Source of the DNA: Montifringilla adamsi
Lineage: Eukaryota; Chordata; Aves; Passeriformes; Passeridae
Direction of reading: 5' to 3'
Assembly (NCBI GenBank): GCA_017590115.1
Contig: JAGGNK010003335.1
Coordinates: 4,030,001 to 4,094,000, forward strand
DNA length: 64,000 bases
The notes under the pieces are model-generated. The model was not told the DNA's origin and did not search any database. It saw only the letters and a program-made list of their open reading frames with translations. The stretch's first letter is position 1. The number at the start of each line of letters is the position of its first letter. The position numbers were made by a program, and so were the translations under genes. Of this stretch, positions 33,341 through 46,238 are shown in pieces.

Positions 33341-33665
33341 TGTGTAGCTCCATGCACGGGAGCAAGCGATTAATTCAGAGATAAAAGGCTTCATTAATAT
33401 GGCACCAAATTCTATGAACACCCCGGCATGTACCACCATCACACACACCCGCCGCTCACCCTCCCTCTGTCCATGTCAGAGCGATAACAATTGTAAGAGA
33501 AATAAAACATTCTAAGATCTCAGCTGCTAGAGATGGATGAATGCAATGCCACTATCCAAACCTCTGGCATTCTCACGACAGCTCAGCAAATTCGCAGATT
33601 CTTCACCCCCCCCAGCCCTCCCTCTCCCCCCACCCTCCCAAACAGAATCAGAAAGCACATCTTAC

Positions 33666-33706
33666 CACTGGATGAGAGAGAAGAACAGAAGTGCCCACAC
33701 CATCAT
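33666..33706 (-). CDS. GABRG2: GABRG2 coding exon 1 (start codon and signal peptide)
   Basis: This is the first coding exon, 41 nt from the first of two adjacent ATGs to a GTAAG donor whose GT lies at 33664-33665. It encodes [13 protein letters not shown] plus two bases of a Cys codon completed by exon 2. The hydrophobic run matches the mammalian gamma-2 signal peptide core (human has KMTVWILLLLSLYP at this place, from memory) and would direct the subunit into the ER. The ATG has A at -3. In-frame sequence continues 33 codons upstream to a TAG at 33806-33808 with no other ATG, yet its last dozen codons resemble the mammalian N-terminus. The true translation start is therefore uncertain. The exon is separated from exon 2 by about 24.5 kb. 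Confidence 0.88.
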
Positions 33707-34300
33707 TTTGAGAGAAAATGCAGGATTCAAGAATGCAGTGTTCCCCAGGCTCGTCCCCTTCTTTAATTTTTTTTTTTTTCTTTTGGTAGTAGTTCTCCCT
33801 CCTCCCTACCAGGTCCCGTCAGTGGGATGAGACATTGCGCCCAGCTGCGGGAATTAATATGCAGGGGGAGAGAAATTAGATCTGCACAAGCCCTTTGCAG
33901 ATATAATCAGAAAACGTCAGCTCTGGCAGCAGGCAGCAGCTTCCAAATCTAGGGAAATAATATAATTGGGAGAAAAGGCAAAAAATGGAACCCAAACAAA
34001 AAGTGAAAATCACAGACACTCACAGAATAGAAACAGTCAAGGAAAGGAGCACATACACATTTACGGAGCTGCTGACACACATGCAGGAAAATCCAATAAA
34101 GCAACAAAGAGTAAATGAGAGGGGAAACAAACAAACAAAAAAAGACAAAAAAAAAAAAAAAAGACTAAAGCAATGGAGCTTCTGCCTGAATGCAGATTAA
34201 CTCTGAGGTCAAAGTGGAAATGATGCACTCTGCTGCAGCACAGATTAACACATGCGTGGTGTCAGCCAGGGTGCTTTTTAACCTTTGATTACACATATGC
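33707..34300 (-). promoter_or_regulatory. probable 5' UTR and promoter region of GABRG2
   Basis: Position immediately 5' of coding exon 1 makes this the likely leader and core promoter, although I cannot place the transcription start. Visible on the minus strand are a TGACGT CRE-like half site (33914-33919), TGCATATTAAT (33853-33863), which fits POU class III sites of the CAT-N2-TAAT type, and a CAGCTG E-box (33842-33847). A run of 13 A's (minus strand) interrupts the leader at about 33767-33779. No clear TATA box at a sensible distance is evident. These are motif matches by eye only; each is short enough to occur by chance. Confidence 0.4.
33806..33835 (-). other. possible upstream ORF in the GABRG2 leader
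   Basis: A minus-strand ATG at 33833-33835 opens a 9-codon frame (MSHPTDGTW) that ends at TAG 33806-33808. It lies in the same frame as the main coding sequence, about 100 nt upstream of its ATG. It is a uORF only if transcription starts 5' of 33835, which I cannot show. Confidence 0.3.
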
Positions 34301-35568
34301 AGGCAGCCTGGATTTTCATTTTGGAGCTGAGAAGGATTTGGCAGGCATAAAAAAGGAGGTTGGAAGGAAAAGCTTGCCCTGTGCTGCTGAGCATCCTCAT
34401 TTTTCTAAACAGCGTGGAAATCGTGATTGCAAAGGGGGAAAAAAATGAAAGGTTGGATGGGGGAGTGGAAAAGGGAGGGATGGTTGTTGCTAAGTAACTC
34501 AGGAAATGGGGAAAGCAGCATTGGTGGAGTCAGTATGAATGAGGTGATTTAGTGTGTGATAGGATCAGGGGGAATATGCAAGGTTTTTATCTCCCCTCCC
34601 CCAAATAAAAGAGGCTACACCGACACAGAAACACTTCCTGGCCAGAGGGGAAACGCTAGAGGACTATGGAAGATGAATGCTGCCAAATTGTGGAACCAGA
34701 ATCCCAAATTCCGTTGTCCAAAAATGCAATTTACTAACTACTAGTGGAGTATATAATTCAGGGAATCTCAGGATTTCCTAAACTAAGAGTACTTCAGTCT
34801 AAAATAGGTACTTGGACTACGATCTACAATAACGTATTTTTAACTCCCCTATTTTTTCTGTCTAGATCCAAGTAGATATAGACAGTAACAAGCCTACCCA
34901 ATGACATTTATGAACTGGAAGACTGGGCAAACTTATTCACCAGGAACATTTTTTTCCATCCCAAACTCACTTTTCTAAAACTTCAGGAAGAAATAAATAA
35001 AAAACTATCCAAAAGAAAGCTTAAATGATGGGAAAGTGAAGTGTTCCAAATAAAATAAAAAGATCAAAATTTCCTGCTGGACTTAGTCTTGTCTGAAGCA
35101 AATTTGACACTTGGATTCTGCTCAAACCTTCTAATACCCTGGACAATCTGTTAGTTCCCAATGTCCAAATGCAGAGTGAAATTTATCCATCAGAATTAGA
35201 TACAGTAGTTGCTTTCTCAGAGTCTCTAAAAACAGAGATCCAGCCTTCAGCCATCAAGTTAATTTTTTCTGTTTCCAAACACAATGCATTCAACTTTAAC
35301 AATATCAATACTATTAGTTGAATTAAATACATTTTGGTTCCTGTACAGTTTGATTACTCTTGGAGCCAATATCTAACCTAGTCACTGTATTTTTATCAGT
35401 GTTTACAAACAAAGTAACAAGCTGCAAACCTGTTACTTAATATTTCTGGTCAATGGTCTTATTGTTAATTAAGTTATTCCACCAACAAGTGAAATACAGC
35501 TTCTTCAGTGATAGAAAGCTATAAAATATTTTAAATACTCTCCCCATATCTCTCTTCCTCTCAGTGTT

Positions 35569-35592
35569 TATATATATATATATATATAAATA

Positions 35593-35623
<31 letters not shown>

Positions 35624-35652
35624 GTATGTATGTATGCATGTATGTATGCGTG
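35569..35652. repeat. compound (TA)n(TG)n(TA)n(TGTA)n microsatellite
   Basis: Consecutive tracts of TA, then TG, then TA again, then TATG/TGTA units over about 84 bp. This is a compound array upstream of GABRG2 and is expected to be polymorphic. Confidence 0.95.
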
Positions 35653-38600
35653 TTCAAATATCAACATTTGCTCACGTTCAATTCATTACCTGTAAACATG
35701 ACACTTCTGTGATTTTATTGCTGTAATCTCCCTCATCAGTTATCACAACATTCTTTTGAAGGATGAAAATGCTGTGTATACTTTGGTGAGGGAATCAAAA
35801 TTGTTGATAGCTAAGAATTTGAACTGTGCAAACACTTATTTATTTTTTGGCTACTGCAAGCGTGTCTGCACAAGCATGGCAGACTTTACTCTGCACTTTT
35901 TTACTGAAAATTTGTTCCATTAGCAAAGTCTTCTTGTCTAAAAAGAGCTCCTGGATTCCTACAAAATTCTTATGCACTTTCATTCCAGAAGGTCAACTCA
36001 TTATTCTTGCTGAGAGGCAAGGGGTCTGCAATAGAAGAAAAACCTGCAGGTGTCAAAGCTTGAGGAAGTTTTCCAGGTTTCCCATCACACAGATGGTAAG
36101 TCAAAAAGAATTGGATGCTGTAATACTAATCCTGGATTGCTCTGAGGTGTAAAAGACGTAGAAGACCACTGATAATATTATTCCTGTGGGTACTTTATTA
36201 GCTGTACCTTCTATTCACATTGTTAATTGGTTATCAGTGGGTTTTATAGATAAGCATACTCTGAAGATTGTGTGGATTTTTTTGCATATTAACACTTGCA
36301 GCACCATATTATGGTCAATTTTTCATCCCAGACACATCAGCTTTAATTTGTATTTCAGCTGCCTGCAATTGACACTTAGGCACGGACTTAGGTAGTGGGA
36401 ATTAGGATCTTTGGCTTCTGTTACAGTCAGTGGATCATACAATGGCCGAGTCAGGCTTTTGAGTGCTCCTAGATAAGATCATTTCAATGCTAAAATACTT
36501 GACCCCAATACATAAAACTTATCCACCAATAATCAAGCAATACCAATTTGCCTCTAAGTAATTTTAAATGCAAATTTGTCCTTGCAGTTCTTTGCAACCT
36601 CGGTCTGAAGGAAAGGAAAGTAAACCCACATTTTATGCTTAAAGAATTTCAATATTATTATATTATGCTGATAAGCTCTGCTAGGAAAAACTTCATTTAT
36701 CTGTACTGCCGTAGAAAACAAAAATGTACCAGGCTGTTTTCTCTCTCAACACACATTGTATTTGAAGCACAGTGTTCTTTTTTCTGTACCCACAAGCTCT
36801 GTCAGACACTGATATTTTAGGATTCCATCATAATAAATTATCACAAAGGATCAAATTTACATGAGGACACTGCCGAGTGTGAAAAGTTTTCCTGACACTT
36901 TGTGTGATAAACCAATCCCACATAGTAACCTGTCCCTGGGCAATAATGTGGTATCTTCACAACAAATCATTTCAAGTTTTTGAAAAAATTGTCTTACGGA
37001 GAATAATTAAACACAGAAGTCATTGTTCCAAAAAGATGCATTCTGTATCATATTATAAGAGTATCTTAGTCAATATGGTAGACACCTTGCACATTTACAA
37101 GGGGGTTCTCAGCTCCTATGATTTCCCTATGTGTCCAAGGAAAACATGGCTTTTCCTTTCCCTAAAATTATTTATTTTCTGTGTATCAAATATTAGATTA
37201 CACATCAGAAAGGAAGAAGAAAAAGATACATGTAAAAAAGCAAGCGCAAAAGTAGGTGTTACGAAAGAGGCATAAAGTAAAAAAAGGACTGTCAATGTCA
37301 ATATCTTGCCAGATTGTTTTTATCACATGTTCTTATCTGGAAATTCTTTCTGTTTCAGCTTGTTGTTCCTTGTGATGCTTTAGACAAAAACAAAGCAAAC
37401 CACCAAAAATAAAGTGCTCATTTCACTCTCTCTCAAATTGCACATGATTTGGGTAGAGGTAACTGGCTTATATGGGTCATGCTGAGGATATTTTCTTAAA
37501 GGTATAAGAAGGAAACATCTAGGTAGTTAAATTTTCTATTATTGTCCTTTATGAGACTATTTATTACATGTCAAGTAACATTTTGATGCTTAGAAAAATA
37601 CATTAACTACTGTTTTAAATTATTCTTATTCTGAAATAAAATATCCTAGTTATAAATAAAATTACTTTTGAACTGCATGAATCCACATATTTTTAAAAAT
37701 AACTTGTATAAAGCTATTTATAAATATATATTTTATAATAGTAGTTATAACATTGATAACATTTTACTTTCTTCGAAGACTCTCCTAGCATATTTTAGCC
37801 CTGGGTAAATGTCTTAATACTGAACTCCTGAGGAAAATAGCATCCAATTTAAGGCATTTCTTTGATGGGATTCTAGGATTTGATATAATCTCTTTTTTTT
37901 CCCATGGTCTATCTTCTAACACATTTTCTGGTCATCAATAGGTGTATAAATGCATATTGAAACACGGAAAACCTAAAAATTAATCTTGAAACACTTCTGG
38001 GAGAAAGGAAGGTCGTGGTTTGATGCATTTATTGCTGTACATGTGTGTTCATGGTTGTGCATGGGAGGATTTCATTTAGAGCACCCAGACACCTAGTTCT
38101 CTTTTAATCTATGTGCTCAAAATACAGTGAGTCTGTGAAGGAGGGGTATGGGGGTGGGCTGAACAAAAACTGCACTAGATAAGTGCTAGACTAAAATCAT
38201 AGTTTGGAGATGGTTATTGACTGAATCAACATAAAATCTGGACCTTTCAAAGAGCGTTGTGGACCAAGCCCAACACGATTATTGCCTCTGCACAAATACA
38301 TACATTTATGTCAGTACCACGTAGATGAACTCAGAAGTATAGTGCACAGCGAATCCAACCATAGCTCTGTCTATTTTTTTCCAAATGTAACCTAAATATA
38401 ACTATTTGTTATAGTATTAAAAAGTAGTCCCATCTTAATGTTGGATCTTGCTGCTGCTTTTCCCTGGCAAATATTGGATGGAGTCAGAAATATTGCCTAT
38501 CATGGTGTGGAATATGGATGCCACATAATTTTGAAGTAGGACTCTAAGGTATATTTAATTATTAAACTGGAAAAGTATTGTTTAATCATTGTTTCAGTCC

Positions 38601-41600
38601 TGTTTATTTGGAACATGATTCACTTAAACTGTCAGAATAAAAGAAAAAAAATACTAAATGGGTTAAAAATAGTAATTCATTCAAGAAACCCTTTGAGCTG
38701 AAGCCACCTTCTTAGAATATTCAACCTGCTGCATTTTAAAAAAAAAGCCAAAATCTTATGCTGCTTGGGAAATTATTTTTAAAAAATTATTTTAAAGCTT
38801 AGCGATTAAAATTGAGAAGTGTTTCCTAAGACACTACCCCATACAGTGGTACTTCAGGATTTAATGCAAAGTGAACATTTTACAGATAGAGATTATTCAA
38901 TCTGTATCACCAGGTTTCTATTCAAATCAATCACTTTCCAAGTACTTGACTTAAAAGAAAGAATTCTGGTAGCCTAATACAACCAATGCACAACCCTAAA
39001 ATACTCTGTTTGCTTATATGCTTTGATCTTGTGCTAAAACAGTAAAGAAAACAAGTTGTTGGCTAAGAGCTCTCACACTGTGCTTAGCTGTACAAGCTCC
39101 TGCCAGGAAAAGGCTTACCAAATGTTGTTTTGTGCTGCAAACATCTAAGATTCTGTTATCATCAAACTCTTGGAGCAAACTGCATTCCCCATCTCCCTGC
39201 ACCTGACCTGATTAAGCTTCCTTACGTGTAACCTCACCCAGAGGGCCCAGTTCCTTCACACTAAATTCTTATGTGAAGAAATCACCACACTAAGGTACTT
39301 TCTGAGGAATAAATTAATGGGTTTTTTTCTGAAGTTTTGTTAATGCCTAGGAGAAGTGTCTGCTTCACAAGAGTTTTGAAGAAGCACGATTGTGAGGAGT
39401 CATTTATTGATATGTATTCACATACGTCAGTCTTGTTCACAATATTTAACATGTTTATACTGAGAGCTTAGATCTGAACCCTGTGTTCAAACTACAGCTT
39501 CCTCCCCACGCTTGCCTTGTGCTGAATCTCTAATTTTAAGACCACTTTGAAGCCATCCCAGGAAGCCAGAGTGTCCTTCCTGTACTCAAGCACCAGCCAA
39601 GAGGGAAAGGCGAATGTTGGAGTTGTCCAGCTCTCACTCCTGGGGTTGAGAGAGGGTGGCAATGCTGGGCTCCTTTCTGGGGTGATGACAGACCCTACCT
39701 GAAGGTACAAGGGAACCCTTTTTACATAATTTGCACTTTCATTGGGACAGGTTGAATTCTATTGTTCACAAATATGATTATTACCCATGACCACTCAGCC
39801 TACTTGCACCTTGTTTTGGATATTTACCTGCATGTATCTTGTATATATTGTCTCTTTAGTAATGAGAAGGAAGAAATACCCTGTGCACAGTCAGCACTAA
39901 ATACCAAAGGGAAATACACATTTGAAATTTTGAAAGGGCGCTTTCCCATAACCATGTTCTAGTACTTGAATATATGTGTATTGGAATGAAATGAAACAAG
40001 TCTTCTTCCAATCAGCTATGAAACAGCACATTTCATGGACCAAGATGCTTGCAAATGTAATTTCATCAGTGTATACTCACATTTGGCAGGATTAATGTGT
40101 TCTGTAAATGACATGTTTTTGTTCTAAGTCATTGTATATATAACTTTTCTTATTTACTACTACAAAGAAATAGTGCTCTTGAGGCTGCCAAATCTGTTTA
40201 TTTAAACTGTGCACATCTACAGTATTATTTTTATTCCCACATGAAGAATGAAAATTCTCATAGACCAGGAAATCATGGTTCATTCATTTATTAGTTTTTC
40301 ACAATATATAATGCAAGAACATCAAAATCAGATGCTTGGTTTCTGCCTGATAAAAATAACTTGGATACCTTAAGAGAATGATTACTTCTTTCAAAAAGAA
40401 GTGAATTATCAGTCTTCCTACGAAGAGATATAATTTTTTCAGAAAAGTAGTCTAGAAATCCTGACAAGAAGCCAAAGGAAGCATTTTGAAATGCATTCTT
40501 AGGAAGTCTCCACAAATCTTGATGCAATTTAAGAGTATATTTAACTGCTGTCTGAGCCCAGGGCTTTGCACAGGGAGGTCCAACCTTCTTTTTTATTATT
40601 GCAGGAAAAGGCCACTACTTGACTTGACAGAAAACTTAAGCCTCAGAATGTCACTTTTCACAATTGTAATCTCTATATTTTCAGTAATGATATTTTTACT
40701 GTTTCTGTTTTTCTCTCTTACCAAGAAAGTGAGATCGAAAAATAAAAAAGGTGATATTTGGAAATATAAATCCTGAATTTCTTCAGCAGTGAATATTTTA
40801 AGACACCAGTCTCCAAAGCCTGTGTGATAGCAGACACTCAGGGATGCCACTCCTTCTATCAGACAACATCACTGACTTTCTGTAGCTGTTATCCCTTTTG
40901 TATAGCAAATCTGATTTGTGTTGTTTTTCTGGCATTTTGCTTAGTGTTCACTAACACTGATCCAAAAGCTCTGAATTTCCAGGCCAGATTTGGTATTTCC
41001 TTTAGACAGTTTACATAATCTTAAGATCTATTTTGGTGTGTCATTATTTCCTCTGATTGCAATATTCAAAGTCTATTTCCAGCAGCAAAGTAGTATTTCC
41101 TCCCAATTTTGTGAGAAAATCTTCCTGCGATTTGTGTAGGACCTCATAGGGACACAAATATGGTTTCATCTAGGCTGAGTGGAGCAGGAATGGCTGCATG
41201 GGAATGGATCCAGGGTGCTGAGGGCTGTGAAAGCCTTACAGCTCGCCCTGCCAAGGGAATGTTATGTCCATTCTGTATAATCATTGCAAATGGTTTTCGA
41301 TTCTTCCTCCAAAAAAACAGGAAGTAATGGAAGTAAAAGGCCATAAAGAATGTTTTCTTCATGCAGAAGGAGGCAGCCCATTGTCTCTGTTTGAGAAAGA
41401 AGATAAAAGAGAAAAAAAATTTATTAAACTCATTGTACTAATTGTATCAATTCTATTATACTTATAAATTCTATTATAATTATACTAGTTCTGCAATGTG
41501 AGGATTCACAAGAGCAGGGTTTTCAATACAGTATTCATCATCTATTTTTCATGTCTGCATTTGAGCTATAAGTTTGGTTTATTTTGGGTTAATCTTTTTA

Positions 41601-43497
41601 ACTTTACATAAAGCTGAAGAAGAAATCTCATATTATGGCCATGTTTCTGCTCAGAGTAAGCTGTTTTGATCTTGCAGCACTGGGAAGGATCACTTTCTGT
41701 GCAGTGGAGGTAAATGCACTTTGGCAGTGATAGCTGATAACAGTTCATGTGTGCTAGCACAAACACATTTCTTGACTCTGGACTTTTGATGTCATGCTAT
41801 GACATTCTTATGGGCAAACTAAGGATATTTGATCTAGTTCTAGAAATTTCTTCTCATTAAGTTAATTGGGGCAATGAAAGCTTTTGTTGCCACAAAAATA
41901 AAGGTATGTAATATTGATTTAGATGAGGGGGGAAAAAAGTATATTGCTTGCAAAATCAAAAGAAAATGGAAGGAAAAAAAGTGACTTCCAAGGATGTTAC
42001 ATAAAGTTCATTGTCACTTTCCATCTCTGTCTCTTAAGTTCAGTTTTGTGACATGAAAATTCACCACTAAGCAACGACTTCCAGGAAAGTACTCCTAAGA
42101 AGAACTTGAACCCTGTTACTTTTCATGTTATTTGATCTTGTATAACTTACAACATACTCAGAACAGTAACTGCATTGAAAATCTCTTCAAACTGCTTGGA
42201 CTGCAAGAGACATGTCTTTTATTCTTCTTTCCTGCTTGCATATAGAGTGGATTCCTTTGCATCTCTAAATGACGTGGCCCATATACTCATGACAAAAAAA
42301 AAATGAACCTGAATCATCCCTTCTCCTCTGAAATGTAGATTGTGTGATGATCTCAGCTGCAGACCAGATCCTAGCTTTTGCCTGTGTTAACAGATTTCTG
42401 CTGCAATGTCTCTCTGGTTTTAAGCTTTCAAGGATCCTATTGCACCAAAATATAAATTTCCTAATATAAGCAGTGACAAATCAAGGGAAAAGTGCTGAAG
42501 TGATGTAGTTCCATATATTCCACTTAGTAAGTAAAGCTCATATTGAAAGAAACTGTGAAGGCTTGTACTCACTTCTCTGCCCCTAACTGGCTACCACAGT
42601 TTATTTTTTCAGAGGAAATAAGGCTTCAGAAACTGCTCTGAGGCCGTACAGTGACAGGAAGTATAGAAATTGTAGGAATTTAGTATTTTAGTCTTTTCAT
42701 TACTATAAAGCTCTCAGAACTGGGACAGAGAACACAAAATCTCTCTAAAAACCTGTCACAGGAAAATGTAACATCACCAAGCTGAAGCCTGAGGTCTGCG
42801 TTGGGATGTACACAGGGAATCAGACAGGCAGGAAGGGACAGCATGATATCCCTCATCCAGTTCCTATTCAAAAGAGCTGTCAGTGCTGATTGAATTTAAA
42901 CCAGGTCTTGCTGTTCAGGTCTAGAAAGGCATCAAGGTTAGAGATTTCACAGCCTCTCTGTGCAGTTAATTCTAATCTTTAATTGTGCTGACAGTGAATC
43001 ATTTGTTCTCCCCCTTTGATTAACTCTTATCTCTGGCATTGCCTTCTGACCCCCTCCTGACCCCAGGGAGCTACTCCATGTGCAGCCCCTTCCATGGTCC
43101 TCTGGGGACTCACTGGTGTTTATCAGTTGAATAACTGTACAATTTCTTGTCTTGAAGCCCCCAAAAAGGACACAATGGTCCAATGTGCTCTGATGAAGAC
43201 CAGGTAAAGGTGAGTGATGGCTTCCCCAGGTTTGCCTTCATCCCTGCCATGACTCCTGTTTCCCTGCCAATGAGTCCCCAGCACTACTTGGGGAGGAATT
43301 ATTCCATCCCATTGCAGTATTTGATAGCTGTTCTTACTGAATTTCATTTCATTCCTTCAGCCAAAGGCAGCCTCTCTGAGTGGCAGCCCTACTCACAAGC
43401 ACATTGACACCATGCCCTAGCTGCTCTCATCCACAAACTCGATGGGGCTGCATCCAGTTTCTTTTAGTGCCCAATTTTATAAACAATAAGGGCAAAA

Positions 43498-43530
43498 TCT
43501 ATATCTATATCTGATCTATATCTAAACTAT
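43498..43530. repeat. (ATCTAT)n short tandem repeat
   Basis: Several ATCTAT units with small interruptions. Confidence 0.75.
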
Positions 43531-46189
43531 AAAATGCAAAATCTAAAGGTTCTATCTAAACTAGAGGGATAACAACTATGTTAATTTTCCTTTTACACGA
43601 AAAAATTAAAATTAAAAAATTACTGTAAAGTCCCGTCACTGGGATCTTCCCAAGAGTACATTTTAGTTTATTTATTTGGCCTGCTTTGAATGCTACCTAT
43701 TTGTGCATCTTCTAATGGAAAAATTATTTAAAATAATTAATCTTAAATGCCTCTATTTTCAAAGGATGCTTATTTAGTTTCCTGGTTCTTTTACACTAAA
43801 GTCTTTATTATCAGAGGGGCTGTTACAACTAATGAGACCATACAGTGCTATGCTCATGTTTCAACACAATTCCATTAGCACTTCAGTAAATTAAACTGCA
43901 TTTTGAAGCAAAATAAGTTAAAGTTCAAAGTAGTTTTAGCATATAAAACATTGTAATGCATAATCAGGTGAAGTTACTTATTATCATTGCAATGATAATT
44001 ATTAAACAATTGTGCTATTGTTAAAGTTGGTCATGTTATAATCATGATGAAGCAGCGTTGTCTAGTTTGAAATGGTGTGTACTATCATTCCAGGGGCTCA
44101 ACTAAATATTAATATGTATACTAATAACAAAGCAAATTAAGAAAATTTACTTAAACCAAATACTGAGAAAGCTTCATTTTGAATATTCCTCTATCTATTG
44201 TCACTGTCAGAGACATTGAACCAGGTAGAAATTAAATTAGGAGAATCCAAAAATTTATCAGCTTGAAAATGAAGTGTCCTCTTTGTCATAGCAGTGAATC
44301 CACAAGTAAATTGATACAGCAAGAGACCATTCAAAGGAGGCTTTCAAGTGTTTTTTAATTATTGGTTAGATGTTGCTCATTCCTCATTATTTAGAATAGT
44401 GTCTCAGGAGCTGTAAACCAAGATTTATTGTACTGAAACTTTTGATCTTTCTCCATTCAGCAAATATTGATTTAATCTTTCATTCTTCTCCCAAAGAACA
44501 AGCCAAGAAACTAATGGAATGCACACTTTGATCTTTGTCGGATGATGTCAACAGCAGTGGATGTCAGGGTGAATCCAGAAACAGAGGTTAACCTGCTGCT
44601 TTTCTGCCTGAAGTTTAGCAGTGGCACCTGCACCATCATTTAAGCCAAAAGGCAAATGGAGATTAAATTGGTTGGGTTTTTAAGGGATACCACTTATCCC
44701 TTATACTTATCACTTATACCACAAGTTTTATATTGTTTCATAGCAATTCTGAGAAAAAAATGGAATCAGTTTTTTGTGCCTCTGTATTAACAAGTTTGCA
44801 CAATCACAAGCAAAACATTTCTTTGTTTATGTGTTGTTCACCACAGGTTATAGGAATGTAGAGAGGTGTGGTGAATATTACATGTTTAGAATCAAAACTG
44901 AAATTTCATAGACCTCCTCAGAGATATGGGAAATCAAAAATTCAGAGAAGTCAACTTGTTTAAAGCTGATTACCCTACTGGCCATCTTGAAATAGATGAG
45001 CTCACTCCACTGCACCGTTTGGCTTTGAAATACCCAGGAAGGGAAGGATGCACCTAGCCCAGGGCTGTGCATCGTTGGGGTGTGGAAGGACTGCACAGGG
45101 TTCAGTGCACTCTTTGGGTTTGTGAGTATCATGTTCTATGATGTAAGATCACCCTCACCTTCTGTTAACAAATGCTGTTCTTTGAGCCTGCTCCACTCAG
45201 TTGTGCTTCCCAGGTGTTCATTCCAGGCTGCCGCTGCTGAACAGCAGGAATGGGATATGTGGACAGTTTTTTTCCCAGGGAGGCAAAATACTACTTAACA
45301 GAATTTAAAAGAGACAACAGATGGGGAGGCTGTTTCTCAAAATAATCCTCCCTAATGGACATTGCAGTGACAATCCTGCAGAAAGAAGGAGGAGAAAAAA
45401 AATCTCTGCAGCATCTGTGAAAGGAAATCCTGGGAAAACAAATAAATTAGGCTCTTTTAAACAGGCAAATGACTGCCCGAAGTTATTTATGCTCAACAAC
45501 ATTTGCTTAGTTACTTCCTTCCATTTTGTTTATGGATGGTTTAACTGAAATTTCAGATGGGTTCTGTCAGATCATATTCTCAGCCCTGGTTCTTTTGCAC
45601 TGCTTCAAAATATGGGTAGAAATTTGTTTAATCAGCTGGGGAATTCCTGGCATCAGGACCCAAAAGGTAATGCCAGCCAAGGTGATGCCATGTGTTTTGC
45701 CACTTTTCCTCATCCTTATCTCCAACACGGAAAGCAAAACGTTGAGAGAATTCTCCCTTTTCTTGCTTTCAATGCCATCCACGTATGCAAATATATCTCG
45801 TCACTTCTGTTCTCCTTTTGGCAGTGAATAAACTATTAATATGTAAAACTTCACAGGGTTCTAGGGCGTTTCTCAAACTTTTTTTAGTGTAACTAAATCG
45901 TATTTTCTCTATTCTATTTATTGATCTGGGCAGTGACTCTTTTGTTCCTTTGCATGGTCTAGAGCCTAATCATACTCCTTTTGTTCCATGATGTAACATA
46001 TAAATTGATATTTTTCTCTTTTTTCGCAACTCTTTTTCAAAAATCTTGCTATTTTTGGAATTTGCATATTCATTGTTTGATTTGATCTATTAAATTGTAT
46101 GGAAATAAACATGGATTTTCCCTGTAGCAAAATGTCACAGAATGAGCTCCAGTGCTGCTACAATATCACTTTAACTAGGAGAATGAAAC

Positions 46190-46238
46190 AGAGAAAAAAA
46201 GAAAAAAAAAAGAAAAAAAAAAAGAAAAAAAAAAAAGA
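46190..46238. repeat. homopurine A-rich tract with phased G's
   Basis: Runs of 7 to 13 A's are separated by single G's over about 49 bp. It could be a retroposon tail or simple-sequence growth. No element body is recognisable next to it. Confidence 0.9.

Larger units (their letters stand above)
9182..33665 (-). other. GABRG2 intron 1 (about 24.5 kb)
   Basis: The long first intron joins the signal-peptide exon to the mature N-terminus; a long first intron is also known for mammalian GABRG2. The TG of exon 1 and the C of exon 2 make a Cys codon, so the two ends belong together. Most of the intron is unique AT-rich DNA. Listed separately are two or three CR1 pieces, a recent tandem duplication, an (AAT)n array, a perfect hairpin and a CpG island close to exon 1. 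Stretches 12225-18880, 19260-26100 and 29020-32700 hold only short AT microsatellites and chance open frames that I cannot assign. Confidence 0.9.
34301..46000. other. upstream spacer, no gene recognised
   Basis: This stretch is 5' of GABRG2. Both strands were read for GABA-A subunit exons and other familiar families, and none was found. It is AT-rich apart from minor GC-richer spots, with the compound microsatellite at 35569-35652. Short frames such as 36904-37275 and 45526-45831 on the plus strand show no motifs, and neighbouring frames overlap them. Confidence 0.6.

Noticed and set aside
32886..33365. 159-codon minus-strand frame and several overlapping frames on both strands
   Set aside because: These fall in the CpG island and minisatellite, where stop codons are rare; the peptides are low-complexity repeats with no domain.
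33463..33482. Possible REST/NRSE silencer site in intron 1 close to exon 1
   Set aside because: Only the GGACAG half is good (minus strand CATGGACAGAGGG); the left half does not match, so it is a half-site at best.
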